Numbered from the stretch's first letter, positions 9,735 to 20,776 are shown. The stretch: DNA of 64,000 nucleotides from Salinimonas iocasae (GCF_006228385.1 NZ_CP039852.1:2062001-2126000); one strand, 5' to 3'. The notes: generated by a model from the sequence alone, not told the origin. A program made the numbers and translations.

Positions 9735-12338
9735 ATGGCCGAAAAACAGTATAACCCGAAAGAGATTGAGCAACAGGTTCAGCAGTACTGGGAAGAAAAC
9801 CAGTCTTTTAAAGCAACTGAGAATCCCGACCAAGAAAAATTTTATTGTTTGTCGATGTTTCCATACCCCAGTGGCCGGCTCCATATGGGACACGTGCGTA
9901 ACTACACCATCGGCGATGTAATCAGTCGCTTTCAGCGTATGCAGGGCAAAAATGTATTGCAGCCAATGGGCTGGGATGCGTTTGGTCTACCTGCAGAAAA
10001 CGCTGCCATCAATAATAAAACAGCACCGGCAAAGTGGACATACTCAAACATTGAGTACATGAAGGGTCAACTGGCTTCGTTAGGTTTCGGATACGACTGG
10101 GATCGTGAAGTTACGACCTGTAAGTCTGATTATTATCGCTGGGAGCAGTGGTTTTTCACCCGCCTTTATGAAAAGGGTCTGGTGTATAAGAAAAATGCAA
10201 CCGTCAACTGGGATCCGGTTGATCAAACCGTCCTTGCCAACGAGCAAGTTGTAGATGGCCGCGGCTGGCGCTCCGGTGCGCTGGTTGAGCAAAAAGAAAT
10301 TCCGCAGTGGTTTATCAAAATTACCGACTATGCTGACGAACTATTAACTGATCTTGAGCAACTTGATGAGTGGCCCGAGCAGGTTCGTGCCATGCAGGCT
10401 AACTGGATTGGTCGCTCTGAAGGTGTGGAAATCACGTTTGATTTGGAAAAGCCTGATGACGAGCTTACCGCTTTGGATGTGTATACCACCCGCCCTGATA
10501 CATTATTTGGGGTAACCTACGTAGGTATTGCAGCACAGCATCCATTAGCAGAAAAAGCCGCCGCGACGAATGATGCAGCAGCACGCTTTATCGAAGAATG
10601 CAAAAACACCAAGGTGGCTGAAGCTGAATTGGCCACTATGGACAAAAAGGGCTGCGCCACCGGTTTTTATGTTATCCACCCCCTAACTAAAGAAAAGCTG
10701 CCGGTATGGATAGCCAACTTTGTTCTGATGGATTACGGTTCCGGTGCTGTTATGGCAGTCCCTGGTCACGATCAGCGCGACTGGGAGTTTGCTACCAAGT
10801 ACGACTTGCCGATTAAACAGGTTGTAGAACCAACTGAAGATGCAGACAGCCAATGCGACCTCAGCAAAAGCGCGTATACGGAGAAAGGCAAACTGATTAA
10901 CTCCGGTGGTTTCAGCGGGCTACCGTTTGAAGATGCCTTTGACCAGATTGCTGCTGAGCTGGCGAGCCTGGGGCATGGCAAGAAAAAAGTAAATTACCGT
11001 TTGCGCGACTGGGGGGTTAGCAGACAACGTTATTGGGGATCGCCTATTCCAATGCTGAATCTGGAAAACGGTGAGTCAGTGCCGGTTCCGGCAGAAGACT
11101 TACCAGTCAGACTACCTGAAGATGTTGAAATGGATGGCGTCACCTCGCCAATAAAATCCGACCCGGAGTGGGCATCAACCACTTATAATGGTCAGCCCGC
11201 TACACGGGAAACTGACACATTCGACACCTTTATGGAGTCATCCTGGTACTACGCACGTTATAGCTGTGCGCAGAATCAGGAGGCAATGCTGAATCCCGAA
11301 CAGGCGAATTACTGGTTACCGGTTGACCAGTATATTGGTGGTATAGAACACGCTATTTTGCACCTTCTTTACTCACGCTTCTTCCATAAATTGTTGCGTG
11401 ATGAAGGTCTGGTTAACTCAGATGAACCCTTCAAGCGCTTACTTTGTCAGGGAATGGTGCTGGCAGACTCTTATTACAGCGAAGACGATTCAGGTAAAAA
11501 GACCTGGCATGCTCCGGGCGATGTATCGGTTGAAAAAGATGATAAAGGCCGGATAACCAAAGCCTGGTTGACCGAGTCTGGAGAGACTGTCCTGCACGGC
11601 GGCATGACCAAAATGTCTAAGTCTAAAAACAACGGCATCGATCCCCAGCAGGTTATTGACCAGTACGGCGCTGATACGGTGCGTTTATTTACAATGTTTG
11701 CCGCGCCGCCGGAACAGACGCTGGAGTGGATTGATTCAGGTGTTGAGGGTGCAAATCGCTTTTTACGCCGTGTATGGAAGCTGGTACAGGATCATCTGGA
11801 ACAGTCTGATGTACCTGACGTTAATGCCTCTGCATTGTCGAAAGCACAAAAGGATTTGCGCAGAGAAGTTCATCGTACTATTGAGAAAGTCACAGATGAT
11901 GTAGGTCGCCGTCAGACGTTCAATACTGCGGTGGCAGCAGTAATGGAGCTTCTGAATCATCTGCAAAAAGCGCCGACCGATGATGCGCAGGACAAGGCGA
12001 TTATGCGCGAGGCAATCACTGCCTTACTGCAACTGTTAAACCCCATTACGCCGCACATCTGTCATGATTTATGGCTGCAACTTGGTCATACAACACCGAT
12101 TGAGCACTCTGGCTGGCCGGTGGTAGACAAAGATGCGCTGGTAGAAGATGAAAAGCTTATTATTGTCCAGGTTAATGGCAAACTAAGAGCAAAGATTACT
12201 GTTAGTGCGTCGGCCTCTAAAGAAGAGGTCGAGGCTGCTGCGGTTTCTCATTCGAACGTGCAGCAGTTTACTGAAGGCAAAACAATCCGTAAGGTCATCG
12301 TGGTGCCTGGTAAGCTTGTCAATATTGTGGCCAACTAA
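9735..12338 (+). CDS. leuS: Leucyl-tRNA synthetase
   Basis: 867 residues, full length. Class Ia synthetase charging tRNA-Leu. The HIGH-type motif is HMGH at 50-53 and KMSKS is at 626-630. The connective editing domain lies between them (about 225-415), and the C-terminal anticodon-binding and tRNA-interacting domain is intact. No strong Shine-Dalgarno is visible before the ATG. The stop codon overlaps the lptE start (TAATG), so the two are translationally coupled as head of leuS-lptE-holA-nadD-rsfS. Confidence 0.98.
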   Translation: MAEKQYNPKEIEQQVQQYWEENQSFKATENPDQEKFYCLSMFPYPSGRLHMGHVRNYTIGDVISRFQRMQGKNVLQPMGWDAFGLPAENAAINNKTAPAKWTYSNIEYMKGQLASLGFGYDWDREVTTCKSDYYRWEQWFFTRLYEKGLVYKKNATVNWDPVDQTVLANEQVVDGRGWRSGALVEQKEIPQWFIKITDYADELLTDLEQLDEWPEQVRAMQANWIGRSEGVEITFDLEKPDDELTALDVYTTRPDTLFGVTYVGIAAQHPLAEKAAATNDAAARFIEECKNTKVAEAELATMDKKGCATGFYVIHPLTKEKLPVWIANFVLMDYGSGAVMAVPGHDQRDWEFATKYDLPIKQVVEPTEDADSQCDLSKSAYTEKGKLINSGGFSGLPFEDAFDQIAAELASLGHGKKKVNYRLRDWGVSRQRYWGSPIPMLNLENGESVPVPAEDLPVRLPEDVEMDGVTSPIKSDPEWASTTYNGQPATRETDTFDTFMESSWYYARYSCAQNQEAMLNPEQANYWLPVDQYIGGIEHAILHLLYSRFFHKLLRDEGLVNSDEPFKRLLCQGMVLADSYYSEDDSGKKTWHAPGDVSVEKDDKGRITKAWLTESGETVLHGGMTKMSKSKNNGIDPQQVIDQYGADTVRLFTMFAAPPEQTLEWIDSGVEGANRFLRRVWKLVQDHLEQSDVPDVNASALSKAQKDLRREVHRTIEKVTDDVGRRQTFNTAVAAVMELLNHLQKAPTDDAQDKAIMREAITALLQLLNPITPHICHDLWLQLGHTTPIEHSGWPVVDKDALVEDEKLIIVQVNGKLRAKITVSASASKEEVEAAAVSHSNVQQFTEGKTIRKVIVVPGKLVNIVAN

Positions 12339-12853
12339 TGCAGTTACTGCGCAACACGATATTGATTATCGCAACCTGCCTGACTGTGGCAGGTTGCGGT
12401 TTTCACTTACGTGGCTCACAAACCCTTCCTCCGGATATCAATGCAGTGACATCCACGTCTGTGGTAGCGCACTCATTGCTTAAACGGGAGCTTGATGAAC
12501 GACTTAACGTTTATGAAATTCCGCGAAAACCATTTGATACGGTCACGCGGTCGGATATGAGCGATACCGTCATTATCAGGCTATTGCCTGAAACCATCGA
12601 ACGACGACTTCTATCAGTATTCTCTACCGGCCAGGTAGCCGAATATGAGCTTATTTATGGCGTGAATTACACGGTCACCTTCCCTGGTCATGATCCAATC
12701 AACGCCTATTTTGAGATTATGCGTGATTATCAGGATGACCCGGACAAGGTCCTGGCCAAGTCCAGAGAGCTTGATCTCGTGGTCAGTGAAATGCGTAAAG
12801 AGGCTGCCGACAGAATTATCCGCCGGCTTGCATTACAGGCCAGCGAGCTCTAG
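12338..12853 (+). CDS. lptE: LPS-assembly lipoprotein LptE
   Basis: 171 residues. A type II signal peptide ends in VAGC with Cys20 as the lipidation site, followed by GFHLRG, the hallmark of the LptE family. LptE plugs the LptD barrel in the outer membrane and helps deliver LPS to the surface. The start overlaps the leuS stop by one base (TAATG), and holA follows after 8 nt, matching the conserved leuS-lptE-holA order. Confidence 0.94.
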   Translation: MQLLRNTILIIATCLTVAGCGFHLRGSQTLPPDINAVTSTSVVAHSLLKRELDERLNVYEIPRKPFDTVTRSDMSDTVIIRLLPETIERRLLSVFSTGQVAEYELIYGVNYTVTFPGHDPINAYFEIMRDYQDDPDKVLAKSRELDLVVSEMRKEAADRIIRRLALQASEL

Positions 12854-12861
12854 GTCCCGGC

Positions 12862-13884
12862 ATGCAGGTATATCCAAATCGCTTTGATAGCGAAATTTCC
12901 GGGCAACTGAAACCTTGCTACATGCTTTTTGGGGACGAACCACACCAGAAGCTGAGCATGTTGCAGTCGGTCAGACGGCGCGCTCGTGAAGAGGGATTTG
13001 ACGAGCGTACTGTGTTTGTCGCTGATAAGGATTTTAGCTGGTCACAACTGGTTGAAGCCACACAAACACTTTCTCTGTTCTCAAGTGCCCAGGTGATTGA
13101 ATTGGAGTTGCCTACCGGAAAACCAGGCACCGAAGGTAGTAAAACGCTTCAGGAAATTGCCCCATCCCTTGGTCATGACGTTCTGCTGGTCGTTCATGGT
13201 CCAAAGATAGGAAAAGATGTACAGCGAACAAAGTGGTTTAAAGTGCTCGATGAAATCGGTGTGTTTTCGTTAGCTTACCCTCTTGAAGGCAAACATCTGG
13301 ATACCTGGCTTAGCCAGACACTGAAAGCCTTTTCTCTTACAGCAGATACTGATGTCATTCGTTTGATAGCAGAGTTTACTGAAGGCAATATGCTTGCTGC
13401 ATATCAGGAAATCGAAAAGCTGGCCCTGGTTTATCAAAATCAGCATATTGACCGCCAACAGGTTGAAGCTATCATTGTTGACCAGTCACGTTTTAATGTT
13501 TTTCAGCTTGTTGATGTTATGCTCAGCGGTGAGCAGCAGCGTTGTATAAAAATGCTATATCGCCTGGAAAGTGAAGGTATAGAGCCAACCATCGTATTGT
13601 GGGCACTTGCCAGAGAGTGGCAGCTATTATGGAAGCTAAAGCAAATGCTCAATCGGCAAGAGACCATTCAATGGCAACGTCACGGGATTTGGCGGAACCG
13701 GCAGGCTGGTTATCAGGCGGCATTGGCGCGATTATCTGTTGAGTCACTATCGGCGCTACGTGATCAGCTTCGAGATGCCGATATTGCATTTAAACAGAAT
13801 CAGGTTGTCAGGCCTTATGTGAAATTGTGTCACCTGACATTATTATTTATGGGCATGCCAGCCACGCTTGCACTGGGCGCATAA
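12862..13884 (+). CDS. holA: DNA polymerase III delta subunit HolA
   Basis: 340 residues, usual length. HolA is the wrench of the clamp loader: it opens the beta sliding clamp. The N-terminal CYMLFGDEPHQ and the helix-rich C-terminal region with the PTIVLWALAREWQLLWKLK stretch match the family. The Walker A motif is degenerate, as expected for delta. The stop overlaps the nadD start (TAATG). Confidence 0.95.
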   Translation: MQVYPNRFDSEISGQLKPCYMLFGDEPHQKLSMLQSVRRRAREEGFDERTVFVADKDFSWSQLVEATQTLSLFSSAQVIELELPTGKPGTEGSKTLQEIAPSLGHDVLLVVHGPKIGKDVQRTKWFKVLDEIGVFSLAYPLEGKHLDTWLSQTLKAFSLTADTDVIRLIAEFTEGNMLAAYQEIEKLALVYQNQHIDRQQVEAIIVDQSRFNVFQLVDVMLSGEQQRCIKMLYRLESEGIEPTIVLWALAREWQLLWKLKQMLNRQETIQWQRHGIWRNRQAGYQAALARLSVESLSALRDQLRDADIAFKQNQVVRPYVKLCHLTLLFMGMPATLALGA

Positions 13885-14537
13885 TGAGCGAACCGGTAAT
13901 TTGTCTGCTCGGCGGAACGTTTAACCCACCCCACCAGGGGCATATAAAAGCCGCACTGGATGTTGCAGGCGAAATTCACGCACCCTCGGTAGGTCTCATG
14001 CCATGCCGTATGCCGCCTCACAAAGAAACAGATGGCGTCGGCGAGAAACACCGGGTAGAGATGACCAGGCGTGCCACCGCGAGTCATTCGACTCTTTATA
14101 CCGAACTGGCAGAGTTGTCTCTCGATGAGCCTTCATATACCGTCAAAACGCTTCAGTATTTACGGCGCAACAACCACAAGGCTTCGATTATCTTTGTCAT
14201 GGGTGAGGACTCATGGCTGTCTTTGACCAGTTGGTTTGAATGGCGGCAATTGCTTGATCTTGCACACATTGTGGTAATGCGACGAGAAACAACCGAAAAA
14301 AAAGTGCCGGCGGCGCTTGTAAAGATTAAATCAGACCATAAAATATGCGACCCGGCTAAGCTTTACCAGCAACCGGCTGGCTTTATCTATTTTGCCGAAA
14401 CCCAACTGCAGCCGATTTCCTCTTCGCAACTACGGGACGCGTTGAGACAACAATCTTCATCCCGTTCATCGTGGCTTGATGACTGGTTGCAACCATCTGT
14501 ACTACACTACATAAGAGAGAATAGACTGTATGTCTGA
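13884..14537 (+). CDS. nadD: Nicotinate-nucleotide adenylyltransferase NadD
   Basis: 217 residues from the ATG at 13884. This start overlaps the holA stop as TAATG and places the nucleotide-binding GGTFNPPHQGH at 10-20, next to the N-terminus as in the family; an upstream in-frame start at 13827 would add 19 residues that do not fit. NadD adenylates nicotinate mononucleotide in NAD synthesis. The second nucleotidyltransferase motif appears as ISSSQLRD near residue 180. The last 8 nt overlap rsfS. Confidence 0.96.
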   Translation: MSEPVICLLGGTFNPPHQGHIKAALDVAGEIHAPSVGLMPCRMPPHKETDGVGEKHRVEMTRRATASHSTLYTELAELSLDEPSYTVKTLQYLRRNNHKASIIFVMGEDSWLSLTSWFEWRQLLDLAHIVVMRRETTEKKVPAALVKIKSDHKICDPAKLYQQPAGFIYFAETQLQPISSSQLRDALRQQSSSRSSWLDDWLQPSVLHYIRENRLYV

Positions 14538-14880
14538 CACCGCAGCTTCTCGGGGAGAACTTTTGCAGAACACAGAACTGAAACAGTTTGTAGTCGATAA
14601 AATCGACGATATGAAAGGCCGGGACATTATTGAAGTTGATGTCGAAGGCAAATCCAATGTTACCGACACAATGATTATTTGTTCAGGTAATTCCAAGCGC
14701 CACGTTATGGCGATTGCCGATAACCTACTGGTTGAAGCTAAGCATGCCGGTCACCCTCCGCTTAGCGTTGAAGGCAAGGATACCGGCGACTGGGTGTTGG
14801 TTGATCTTGGTGAAATCATCGTGCATGTTATGCAGGACGAAACACGCGATTTTTATCAACTTGAAAAGTTGTGGGCATAA
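14530..14880 (+). CDS. rsfS: Ribosomal silencing factor RsfS
   Basis: 116 residues, family length. RsfS binds uL14 on the 50S subunit and blocks subunit joining in stationary phase or starvation. The core DTMIICSGNSKRH and GDWVLVDLGEIIVHVM segments are diagnostic of the Iojap/RsfS family. It overlaps nadD by 8 nt. A 70-bp gap separates it from rlmH. Confidence 0.96.
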   Translation: MSDTAASRGELLQNTELKQFVVDKIDDMKGRDIIEVDVEGKSNVTDTMIICSGNSKRHVMAIADNLLVEAKHAGHPPLSVEGKDTGDWVLVDLGEIIVHVMQDETRDFYQLEKLWA

Positions 14881-14950
14881 ACTAACCACCGATACACCCT
14901 GAACTGACAATAACGCAGGATGTAAATTACAATAATAAGAGAGTGGCGCT

Positions 14951-15421
14951 GTGCGAATTCAAATAGTGGCTGTAGGTACCAGAATGCCCGATTGGGTAAG
15001 TACCGGAGTAGAAACTTTCCTGAGCCGCTTCCCCACCGATATGCCTGTGTACTTTACAGAAATTGCAGCGGGCAAACGCGGTAAAAACGCCGATATTAAG
15101 CGTATCTTACAAAAGGAAGGACAAGCTACGCTGGCGGCCATTCCCAAGAGCAACCGGATTGTCACCCTCGAAGTTAACGGCCGGCCCTGGGATACGCCGA
15201 AATTAGCCAGTCAGCTTGATAACTGGAAAATGGATGGCCGAGATGTGTCGCTACTTATTGGTGGGCCGGAGGGCCTTGCTCCTGAATGTTTACGCGTTGC
15301 AGAACAGCGCTGGTCGCTTTCACCTTTGACCCTGCCCCACCCGCTGGTTCGCATCATTGTTGCAGAAAGTTTGTATCGGGCCTGGTCTGTCACTCAAAAT
15401 CATCCCTATCATAGAGAGTAA
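14951..15421 (+). CDS. rlmH: 23S rRNA pseudouridine-1915 N3-methyltransferase RlmH
   Basis: 156 residues starting at a GTG. RlmH is a SPOUT methyltransferase acting on assembled 70S ribosomes at position 1915 of helix 69. The knot region carries LLIGGPEGL and the C-terminal [18 protein letters not shown], both highly conserved. MRIQIVAVG at the N-terminus supports the GTG start. It follows rsfS and is 5 nt upstream of mrdA, the conserved arrangement. Confidence 0.97.
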   Translation: MRIQIVAVGTRMPDWVSTGVETFLSRFPTDMPVYFTEIAAGKRGKNADIKRILQKEGQATLAAIPKSNRIVTLEVNGRPWDTPKLASQLDNWKMDGRDVSLLIGGPEGLAPECLRVAEQRWSLSPLTLPHPLVRIIVAESLYRAWSVTQNHPYHRE

Positions 15422-15426
15422 GTCGA

Positions 15427-17334
15427 TTGGCACGTAAACGTCAGCATATTCGCGATCACAGTGCAGAGGCTAATCTGTTCGCCCGGCGCTGTGCGATTGC
15501 TTTGCTGATCGTGGTTGGTATGCTCGGGGTGGTGGTAAGCAACCTCTATAGCTTACAAATCAGCCAGTTTGAAGATTATCAGACCCGTTCAAACGGAAAC
15601 CGGATAAAGGTGCTACCGGTCGCTCCCAATCGGGGGCTTATTTACGACAAAAATGGTATTTTACTGGCAGAAAACCGCCCGGTCTTCAGCCTTGAAGTTA
15701 TTCCCGAACAAATAGACGACCTGGCTACCACCATTGCCGACCTGTCTGCCCTGATGAATATCAGTCAGGAAGATCAGGATGATTTCTTCAGCACACTCAA
15801 AAGCCAGCGACGCTTTAAGCCGGTTGCGCTTAAAACACAGTTAAGTGAGCAGGAGGTTGCTAAATTCTCTGCTCACCAACATCAGTACCCCGGTGTCTCT
15901 ATCGAAGCTCGCTTATCCCGTTATTATCCTTACGGCGATACGCTGACACATATTCTTGGCTATGTAGCCAAAATCAATAAAACGGATTTACAAAAAATTG
16001 TCGAGGCAGGCCAGGAAGCTAATTATGCTGCCACCCACGACATCGGCAAGCTGGGTATCGAGAAGTTTCATGAAGACCTTTTGCATGGTGAAGTGGGCTA
16101 TCAGCAGGTAGAAGTAAACAGCCAAGGTCGTATAATAAGGACGTTGGATGTCGATCCGCCGGTCCCCGGAAAAGACATCGTTCTCAACATCGATCTGCAA
16201 TTGCAGATGGCTGTTCAAAAAACCCTGGAAGACCAGCGAGGCACCGTCGTGGTATCAGACCCGCACACAGGCGGGGTTCTGGCAATGTATTCAAATCCAA
16301 GTTATGACCCTAACCTGTTTGTACATGGTATCAGCCGGGCTAACTACGCGGCTTTATTAAACTCGCCTGACCGCCCGCTGATAAATCGCGCAACGCAGGG
16401 ACAATATCCACCGGCATCGACAATCAAACCTCACCTTGCTTTGGTGGGGCTGGACTCTCAAACCATTGACAGGGGTTATACCATTAATGATACCGGCCGT
16501 TTTCGCTTGCCTAATGTTTCCCATGTCTGGCGGGACTGGAAGCGCTGGGGTCACGGTAAAGTAGATGTCAGTAAAGCGATTGAAGTGTCCTGCGATACGT
16601 TTTATTACGATCTGGCCTATAAACTGGGCATCGATAAAATCAGTGCCGCTATGACCGACTTCGGCTTTGGTGACTATACCGGTATCGATTTGTACGAAGA
16701 GTCTGACGGAAACATGCCCAGCCGTGGCTGGAAACGAGCGCGCTTCAACCAGCCGTGGTATATCGGTGATACTATTCCTGTGGGTATCGGGCAAAGCTTC
16801 TGGACAGCGACGCCGGTGCAACTGAATCAATCTATCAACACCCTGATCAATCGCGGAACGCGCTATGTGCCTCAGTTACTGCATGGGTATATGCAGGACA
16901 ATGGTGATGTTATTGCTGAGCCGCCTAAAACGCTGCGACCGTTTCTTGTCCAGCAGGATAAAAACTGGGATATCGTGTTAAAGGCGATGTGGAAAGTGGT
17001 CAATGGTGAAGAGGGAACGGCTCGCCATGCCTTTGACGATGTACCGTATGTCTCAGCCGGTAAAACGGGCACAGCGCAGTTATTTTCTATCGGACAGAAT
17101 GAATCTTACGAAGAAGATGAAGTCGCCGAACACCTTCGTGATAACGCAATGTACGTAGGTTTTGCGCCATTTGAAGACCCCGAGGTATCAGTGACGGTGG
17201 TAATAGAGAACGCCGGAGGTGGCAGTTCAAACGCTGCGCCTGTAGCGCGTCAGGTGATGGATTATTACTTTGAAAACATTTCAGCTACCGACTTTCCGGA
17301 TACTGACGATCAGGCTCAGGATGCAGCACCATGA
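15427..17334 (+). CDS. mrdA: Penicillin-binding protein 2 (peptidoglycan transpeptidase MrdA)
   Basis: 635 residues from a TTG start that places the conserved ARKRQHIRDHSAEANLF at the N-terminus. One membrane anchor (about 22-44) is followed by the dimerisation domain and the transpeptidase domain: nucleophile S331 in PASTIK, SCDTFYY, and KTGTA starting at K546. PBP2 works with RodA in the elongasome to build lateral wall. Its last bases overlap mrdB (ATGA), giving strict coupling of the synthase pair. Confidence 0.97.
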   Translation: MARKRQHIRDHSAEANLFARRCAIALLIVVGMLGVVVSNLYSLQISQFEDYQTRSNGNRIKVLPVAPNRGLIYDKNGILLAENRPVFSLEVIPEQIDDLATTIADLSALMNISQEDQDDFFSTLKSQRRFKPVALKTQLSEQEVAKFSAHQHQYPGVSIEARLSRYYPYGDTLTHILGYVAKINKTDLQKIVEAGQEANYAATHDIGKLGIEKFHEDLLHGEVGYQQVEVNSQGRIIRTLDVDPPVPGKDIVLNIDLQLQMAVQKTLEDQRGTVVVSDPHTGGVLAMYSNPSYDPNLFVHGISRANYAALLNSPDRPLINRATQGQYPPASTIKPHLALVGLDSQTIDRGYTINDTGRFRLPNVSHVWRDWKRWGHGKVDVSKAIEVSCDTFYYDLAYKLGIDKISAAMTDFGFGDYTGIDLYEESDGNMPSRGWKRARFNQPWYIGDTIPVGIGQSFWTATPVQLNQSINTLINRGTRYVPQLLHGYMQDNGDVIAEPPKTLRPFLVQQDKNWDIVLKAMWKVVNGEEGTARHAFDDVPYVSAGKTGTAQLFSIGQNESYEEDEVAEHLRDNAMYVGFAPFEDPEVSVTVVIENAGGGSSNAAPVARQVMDYYFENISATDFPDTDDQAQDAAP

Positions 17335-18452
17335 AGCAAAAACGAGCAACGCTGAATACAAATACCCCCCGGTTTCTGGAACGCTTCCACATTGATGTCA
17401 TTTTGTTGATGGGACTGCTTACGCTGATGGCCGTCGGCATGCTTACCCTCTATTCCGCATCGGGGCAGGATGTTGCGCAGATGGAGCGACAGCTTACTCG
17501 TTTGGCCGTTGGCCTGGGTGTAATGCTGTTTATGGCGCAAATTCCCCCCATGGCGTATCGACGCTTATCAACCTATGCGTATATCGCCGGTTTATTAATG
17601 CTGGTAGCGGTATTGCTGTTCGGTGATATGGGCAAGGGCGCCCAGCGCTGGCTGGATCTCAAAGTTATACGTTTTCAACCCTCGGAGCTGATGAAGCTGG
17701 CGGTGCCTATGATGGTGGCCTGGTATATCAGCAAATTTACGCTTCCTCCACGCACTATCCACGTGGTAACCGGCTTTACCCTGGTGGTTATACCTACTGT
17801 TCTTATTGCCAAGCAACCGGATTTAGGCACATCGCTCCTTATCGCCAGCTCTGGGGTATTTGCTATATTTCTGGCAGGCATGAGCTGGCGACTTATCGGT
17901 ATTGTTGCAGGGTTAGGTGGCGCTTTTCTGCCCGTCATGTGGTTTTTCCTGATGAAGGAGTATCAGAAACAACGGGTAATAACGTTTTTGAACCCGGAAA
18001 GCGATCCGCTGGGTGCGGGCTACCACATTATTCAGTCTAAAATTGCTATTGGCTCAGGTGGTGCCCAGGGTAAGGGATGGCTTCAGGGGACACAGTCCCA
18101 GTTGGAGTTTTTACCTGAACGCCACACTGACTTTATATTTTCGGTATTCAGTGAAGAATTTGGTCTGCTCGGTGTGATTGGTTTACTGGCTATCTATGTT
18201 TTTATCATCTGTCGCGGACTGATTATTGCCACCCGTGCGCAGGATGCATACAGTAAACTCCTGGCTGGTAGCATTACGCTGACGTTTTTTGTCTATGTTT
18301 TTGTCAATATGGGTATGGTGTCAGGATTGCTTCCGGTAGTGGGTGTTCCGCTGCCCCTCATTAGCTATGGCGGTACATCTATGGTGACATTGATGGCAGG
18401 ATTTGGCATTCTGATGGCAATAGGAACTCAGAAACGTTTTTTATCACGATGA
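17331..18452 (+). CDS. mrdB: Rod-shape SEDS peptidoglycan polymerase RodA
   Basis: 373 residues with about ten hydrophobic segments. RodA polymerises glycan strands from lipid II and is the partner of PBP2. Family landmarks include KGAQRWLDL, RFQPSELMKLA, KQPDLGTSLLI and the C-terminal PLPLISYGGTSM. The ATG overlaps the mrdA stop by 4 nt, and its own stop overlaps the rlpA start in the same way. Confidence 0.97.
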   Translation: MKQKRATLNTNTPRFLERFHIDVILLMGLLTLMAVGMLTLYSASGQDVAQMERQLTRLAVGLGVMLFMAQIPPMAYRRLSTYAYIAGLLMLVAVLLFGDMGKGAQRWLDLKVIRFQPSELMKLAVPMMVAWYISKFTLPPRTIHVVTGFTLVVIPTVLIAKQPDLGTSLLIASSGVFAIFLAGMSWRLIGIVAGLGGAFLPVMWFFLMKEYQKQRVITFLNPESDPLGAGYHIIQSKIAIGSGGAQGKGWLQGTQSQLEFLPERHTDFIFSVFSEEFGLLGVIGLLAIYVFIICRGLIIATRAQDAYSKLLAGSITLTFFVYVFVNMGMVSGLLPVVGVPLPLISYGGTSMVTLMAGFGILMAIGTQKRFLSR

Positions 18453-19366
18453 TGAAGCCAGTATTACGTTTAATTGTAATCGCCGGTGCAGTAGCGCTGA
18501 CTGCCTGCCAGACCCCGGGCCGGTACGCTCAGAAACAGGATTCTGAGCCTACTTTTACATACGAGGAGCCGCTCATGGAAGACATGATGCCTCGTTATGA
18601 ACCCTATCGTTCATTTAACTCCCGCCCGTACGAGGTATTAGGTAAACGCTACTACCCTATGCAAACCGGTAAGGGATATGAGCAGGAAGGCCTGGCGTCC
18701 TGGTATGGACAAAAATTTCACGGCCATCTCACCTCAAATGGCGAAGCGTACAATATGTTCATGATGACAGCGGCACACAAAACCCTGCCACTTCCAAGCT
18801 TCGTAAAAGTAACAAATTTATCTAACGGCAAAACTGCTGTGGTCAGAGTGAATGATCGCGGACCCTTCCATGAAGATCGTATAATCGATTTATCATATGC
18901 AGCGGCGAAAAAGCTGGGCTACCAGAAACATGGCACGGCCAGAGTCAAGCTGGAAGTTATTCACTTCGACCAGAACAATAATGTCACCGTTGGCAGTGCC
19001 CCTACAGTACCTTACGAAGAATACGCCGGGCTTAAGCCTGCTGAGCCGGTTACAGTGACAGTTAATGCGGCGAAAAAATTCAGTGTTGAAGAAACCGATG
19101 TCAAAGCCTCACCGGTTTCAGACGCACCTGCAGCAGATAACGAAACCTTTATTCAGGTTGCAGCACTTAGTGACCTGGATAAAGCAAAGTCGGTATCAAC
19201 CGTGCTGTCAGCGTTGTACCAGGTCCCTACGCAGATACCGTTTATTGACGATATTTATAAACTGCGTCTGGGTCCTCTCAAAGATCGGTTTCAGGTGCAA
19301 ATGCTGCTTGAAGAATTAAAGAATAACGGCTACCCAAACGCTTATACAGTGCAGGGAACGCTGTAA
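18449..19366 (+). CDS. rlpA: Septal ring lytic transglycosylase lipoprotein RlpA
   Basis: 305 residues. The lipobox LTAC ends at Cys20 (Cys19 if the second Met is used). The double-psi beta-barrel domain (about 75-175) holds GLASWYGQKFHG, the TAAHKTLPLPS strand and VNDRGPF with the catalytic-type Asp. A C-terminal SPOR domain (about 227-303) binds denuded glycan at the septum. It is an outer-membrane lipoprotein cleaving naked glycan strands. It overlaps mrdB by 4 nt. The 185 bp after it contain no clear terminator and must hold the dacA promoter. Confidence 0.95.
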   Translation: MMKPVLRLIVIAGAVALTACQTPGRYAQKQDSEPTFTYEEPLMEDMMPRYEPYRSFNSRPYEVLGKRYYPMQTGKGYEQEGLASWYGQKFHGHLTSNGEAYNMFMMTAAHKTLPLPSFVKVTNLSNGKTAVVRVNDRGPFHEDRIIDLSYAAAKKLGYQKHGTARVKLEVIHFDQNNNVTVGSAPTVPYEEYAGLKPAEPVTVTVNAAKKFSVEETDVKASPVSDAPAADNETFIQVAALSDLDKAKSVSTVLSALYQVPTQIPFIDDIYKLRLGPLKDRFQVQMLLEELKNNGYPNAYTVQGTL

Positions 19367-19551
19367 CTATGCATCGTTGGCTGGCGATGTTCTGCTTCGG
19401 GGAGGCAGATTATGGCAGGAATATGGAAATCTGCGGTTAATGACCATAAAAAGGTAAACTTTTCCCCTATAAACTAGTCCTATACCGGGGCTTGCGATAG
19501 AATCCTGCGCTAAGACCCAGTTAGCAACATCAACACGGTATTAAATAAATC

Positions 19552-20745
19552 ATGCATAATTATAAACTACGCGCTAACCCGTCGGCATTTGCTCGATTCT
19601 TGTCAGTTTTAGCATTCACGCTGACATTCATCTGTACAGCATCCTATGCTGCTGTTGTCACCCCGCCCGCTCCCGATGTCGCCGCTGAAGGTTTTGTCCT
19701 GATGGACTATGATACAGGGCATGTAATTGCGGACAAAAACGCAGATATGCAGCTTGCTCCTGCCAGCTTGACTAAAATGATGACCACTTATGTAATCGGT
19801 AAAGAGCTTGAAGCCGGTAACATAAGTCTGGATGACGAAGTTACCATTTCAGAAAATGCCTGGGCAAAAAAATTCCCAGATTCTTCAAAGATGTTTATCG
19901 AAGTGGGTACCCAGGTCAAGGTTTCTGATTTATTACGTGGCATCATTATACAGTCGGGTAATGATGCATGTGTGGCGATGGCCGAGCATGTAGCCGGCTC
20001 TGAAAGCGCGTTTGCAAGCATGATGAACGCACATGCACAATCGCTGGGCATGACTTCCTCACACTTTGTAAACAGCCATGGTCTGCATGACCCGGATCAC
20101 TACACATCCCCTCGTGATATGGCTATCTTGTCGCAGGCGCTGGTTGACGAGACCCCTGAAATTTATGGCATGTACAGCGAAAAAGAGTTCAGCTACAACG
20201 GCATCAAGCAGTACAACCGCAACAGTCTGCTATGGGATAAGAGCATGAATGTTGACGGTATTAAAACCGGCCATACGTCTGACGCTGGTTACAGCCTTAT
20301 CACCTCTGCCAAACAAGGTGATATGCGTTTAATCTCGGTGGTAATGGGTACAGACAGTGAGCGTGCGCGTAAGGTAGAAAACAAAAAGCTGCTGCGCTAC
20401 GGTTTCAGATTCTACGAGACAGTTACCCCTTACAAAGCAGGAGAAAGCTTCGTTTCACATCGTATCTACATGGGCGATCGCGAAACAGTTGACCTGGGAA
20501 TCAATCAGGCCACACCGATTACTATTCCGCGCGGACAGGCAGAAAATCTCGAAGCAAACTTTGAGCTGGATAAAAAACTTGAAGCGCCACTGGACAAAGG
20601 TCAGGTTGTGGGCACGCTTTACATTCAGCTTGAAGGTAAAGATGTTGCTGAGTATCCACTGGTAACATTGCAGGAAGTCAACGAAGGTGGCTTGTTCGAT
20701 CGCGTCTGGGACTGGGCAATGTTACAAATTGGCTGGGAAGAGTAA
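19552..20745 (+). CDS. dacA: D-alanyl-D-alanine carboxypeptidase PBP5 (DacA)
   Basis: 397 residues. A signal peptide (about 1-33, ending SYA) is followed by the S11 peptidase domain: SLTK with Ser72 and Lys75, SGN at 135-137, and KTG at 238-240. The C-terminal beta domain ends in an amphipathic helix (FDRVWDWAMLQIGW) that anchors the enzyme to the periplasmic face of the inner membrane. It trims pentapeptide stems. A strong terminator follows before ybeD. Confidence 0.96.
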   Translation: MHNYKLRANPSAFARFLSVLAFTLTFICTASYAAVVTPPAPDVAAEGFVLMDYDTGHVIADKNADMQLAPASLTKMMTTYVIGKELEAGNISLDDEVTISENAWAKKFPDSSKMFIEVGTQVKVSDLLRGIIIQSGNDACVAMAEHVAGSESAFASMMNAHAQSLGMTSSHFVNSHGLHDPDHYTSPRDMAILSQALVDETPEIYGMYSEKEFSYNGIKQYNRNSLLWDKSMNVDGIKTGHTSDAGYSLITSAKQGDMRLISVVMGTDSERARKVENKKLLRYGFRFYETVTPYKAGESFVSHRIYMGDRETVDLGINQATPITIPRGQAENLEANFELDKKLEAPLDKGQVVGTLYIQLEGKDVAEYPLVTLQEVNEGGLFDRVWDWAMLQIGWEE

Positions 20746-20776
20746 TTAGATATTATTAACTAAACCTAGTTCTCAC

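Noticed and set aside
13827..13883. Longer nadD start inside holA
   Set aside because: It would add 19 unrelated residues before the nucleotide-binding loop; the TAATG overlap at 13884 gives the family N-terminus.
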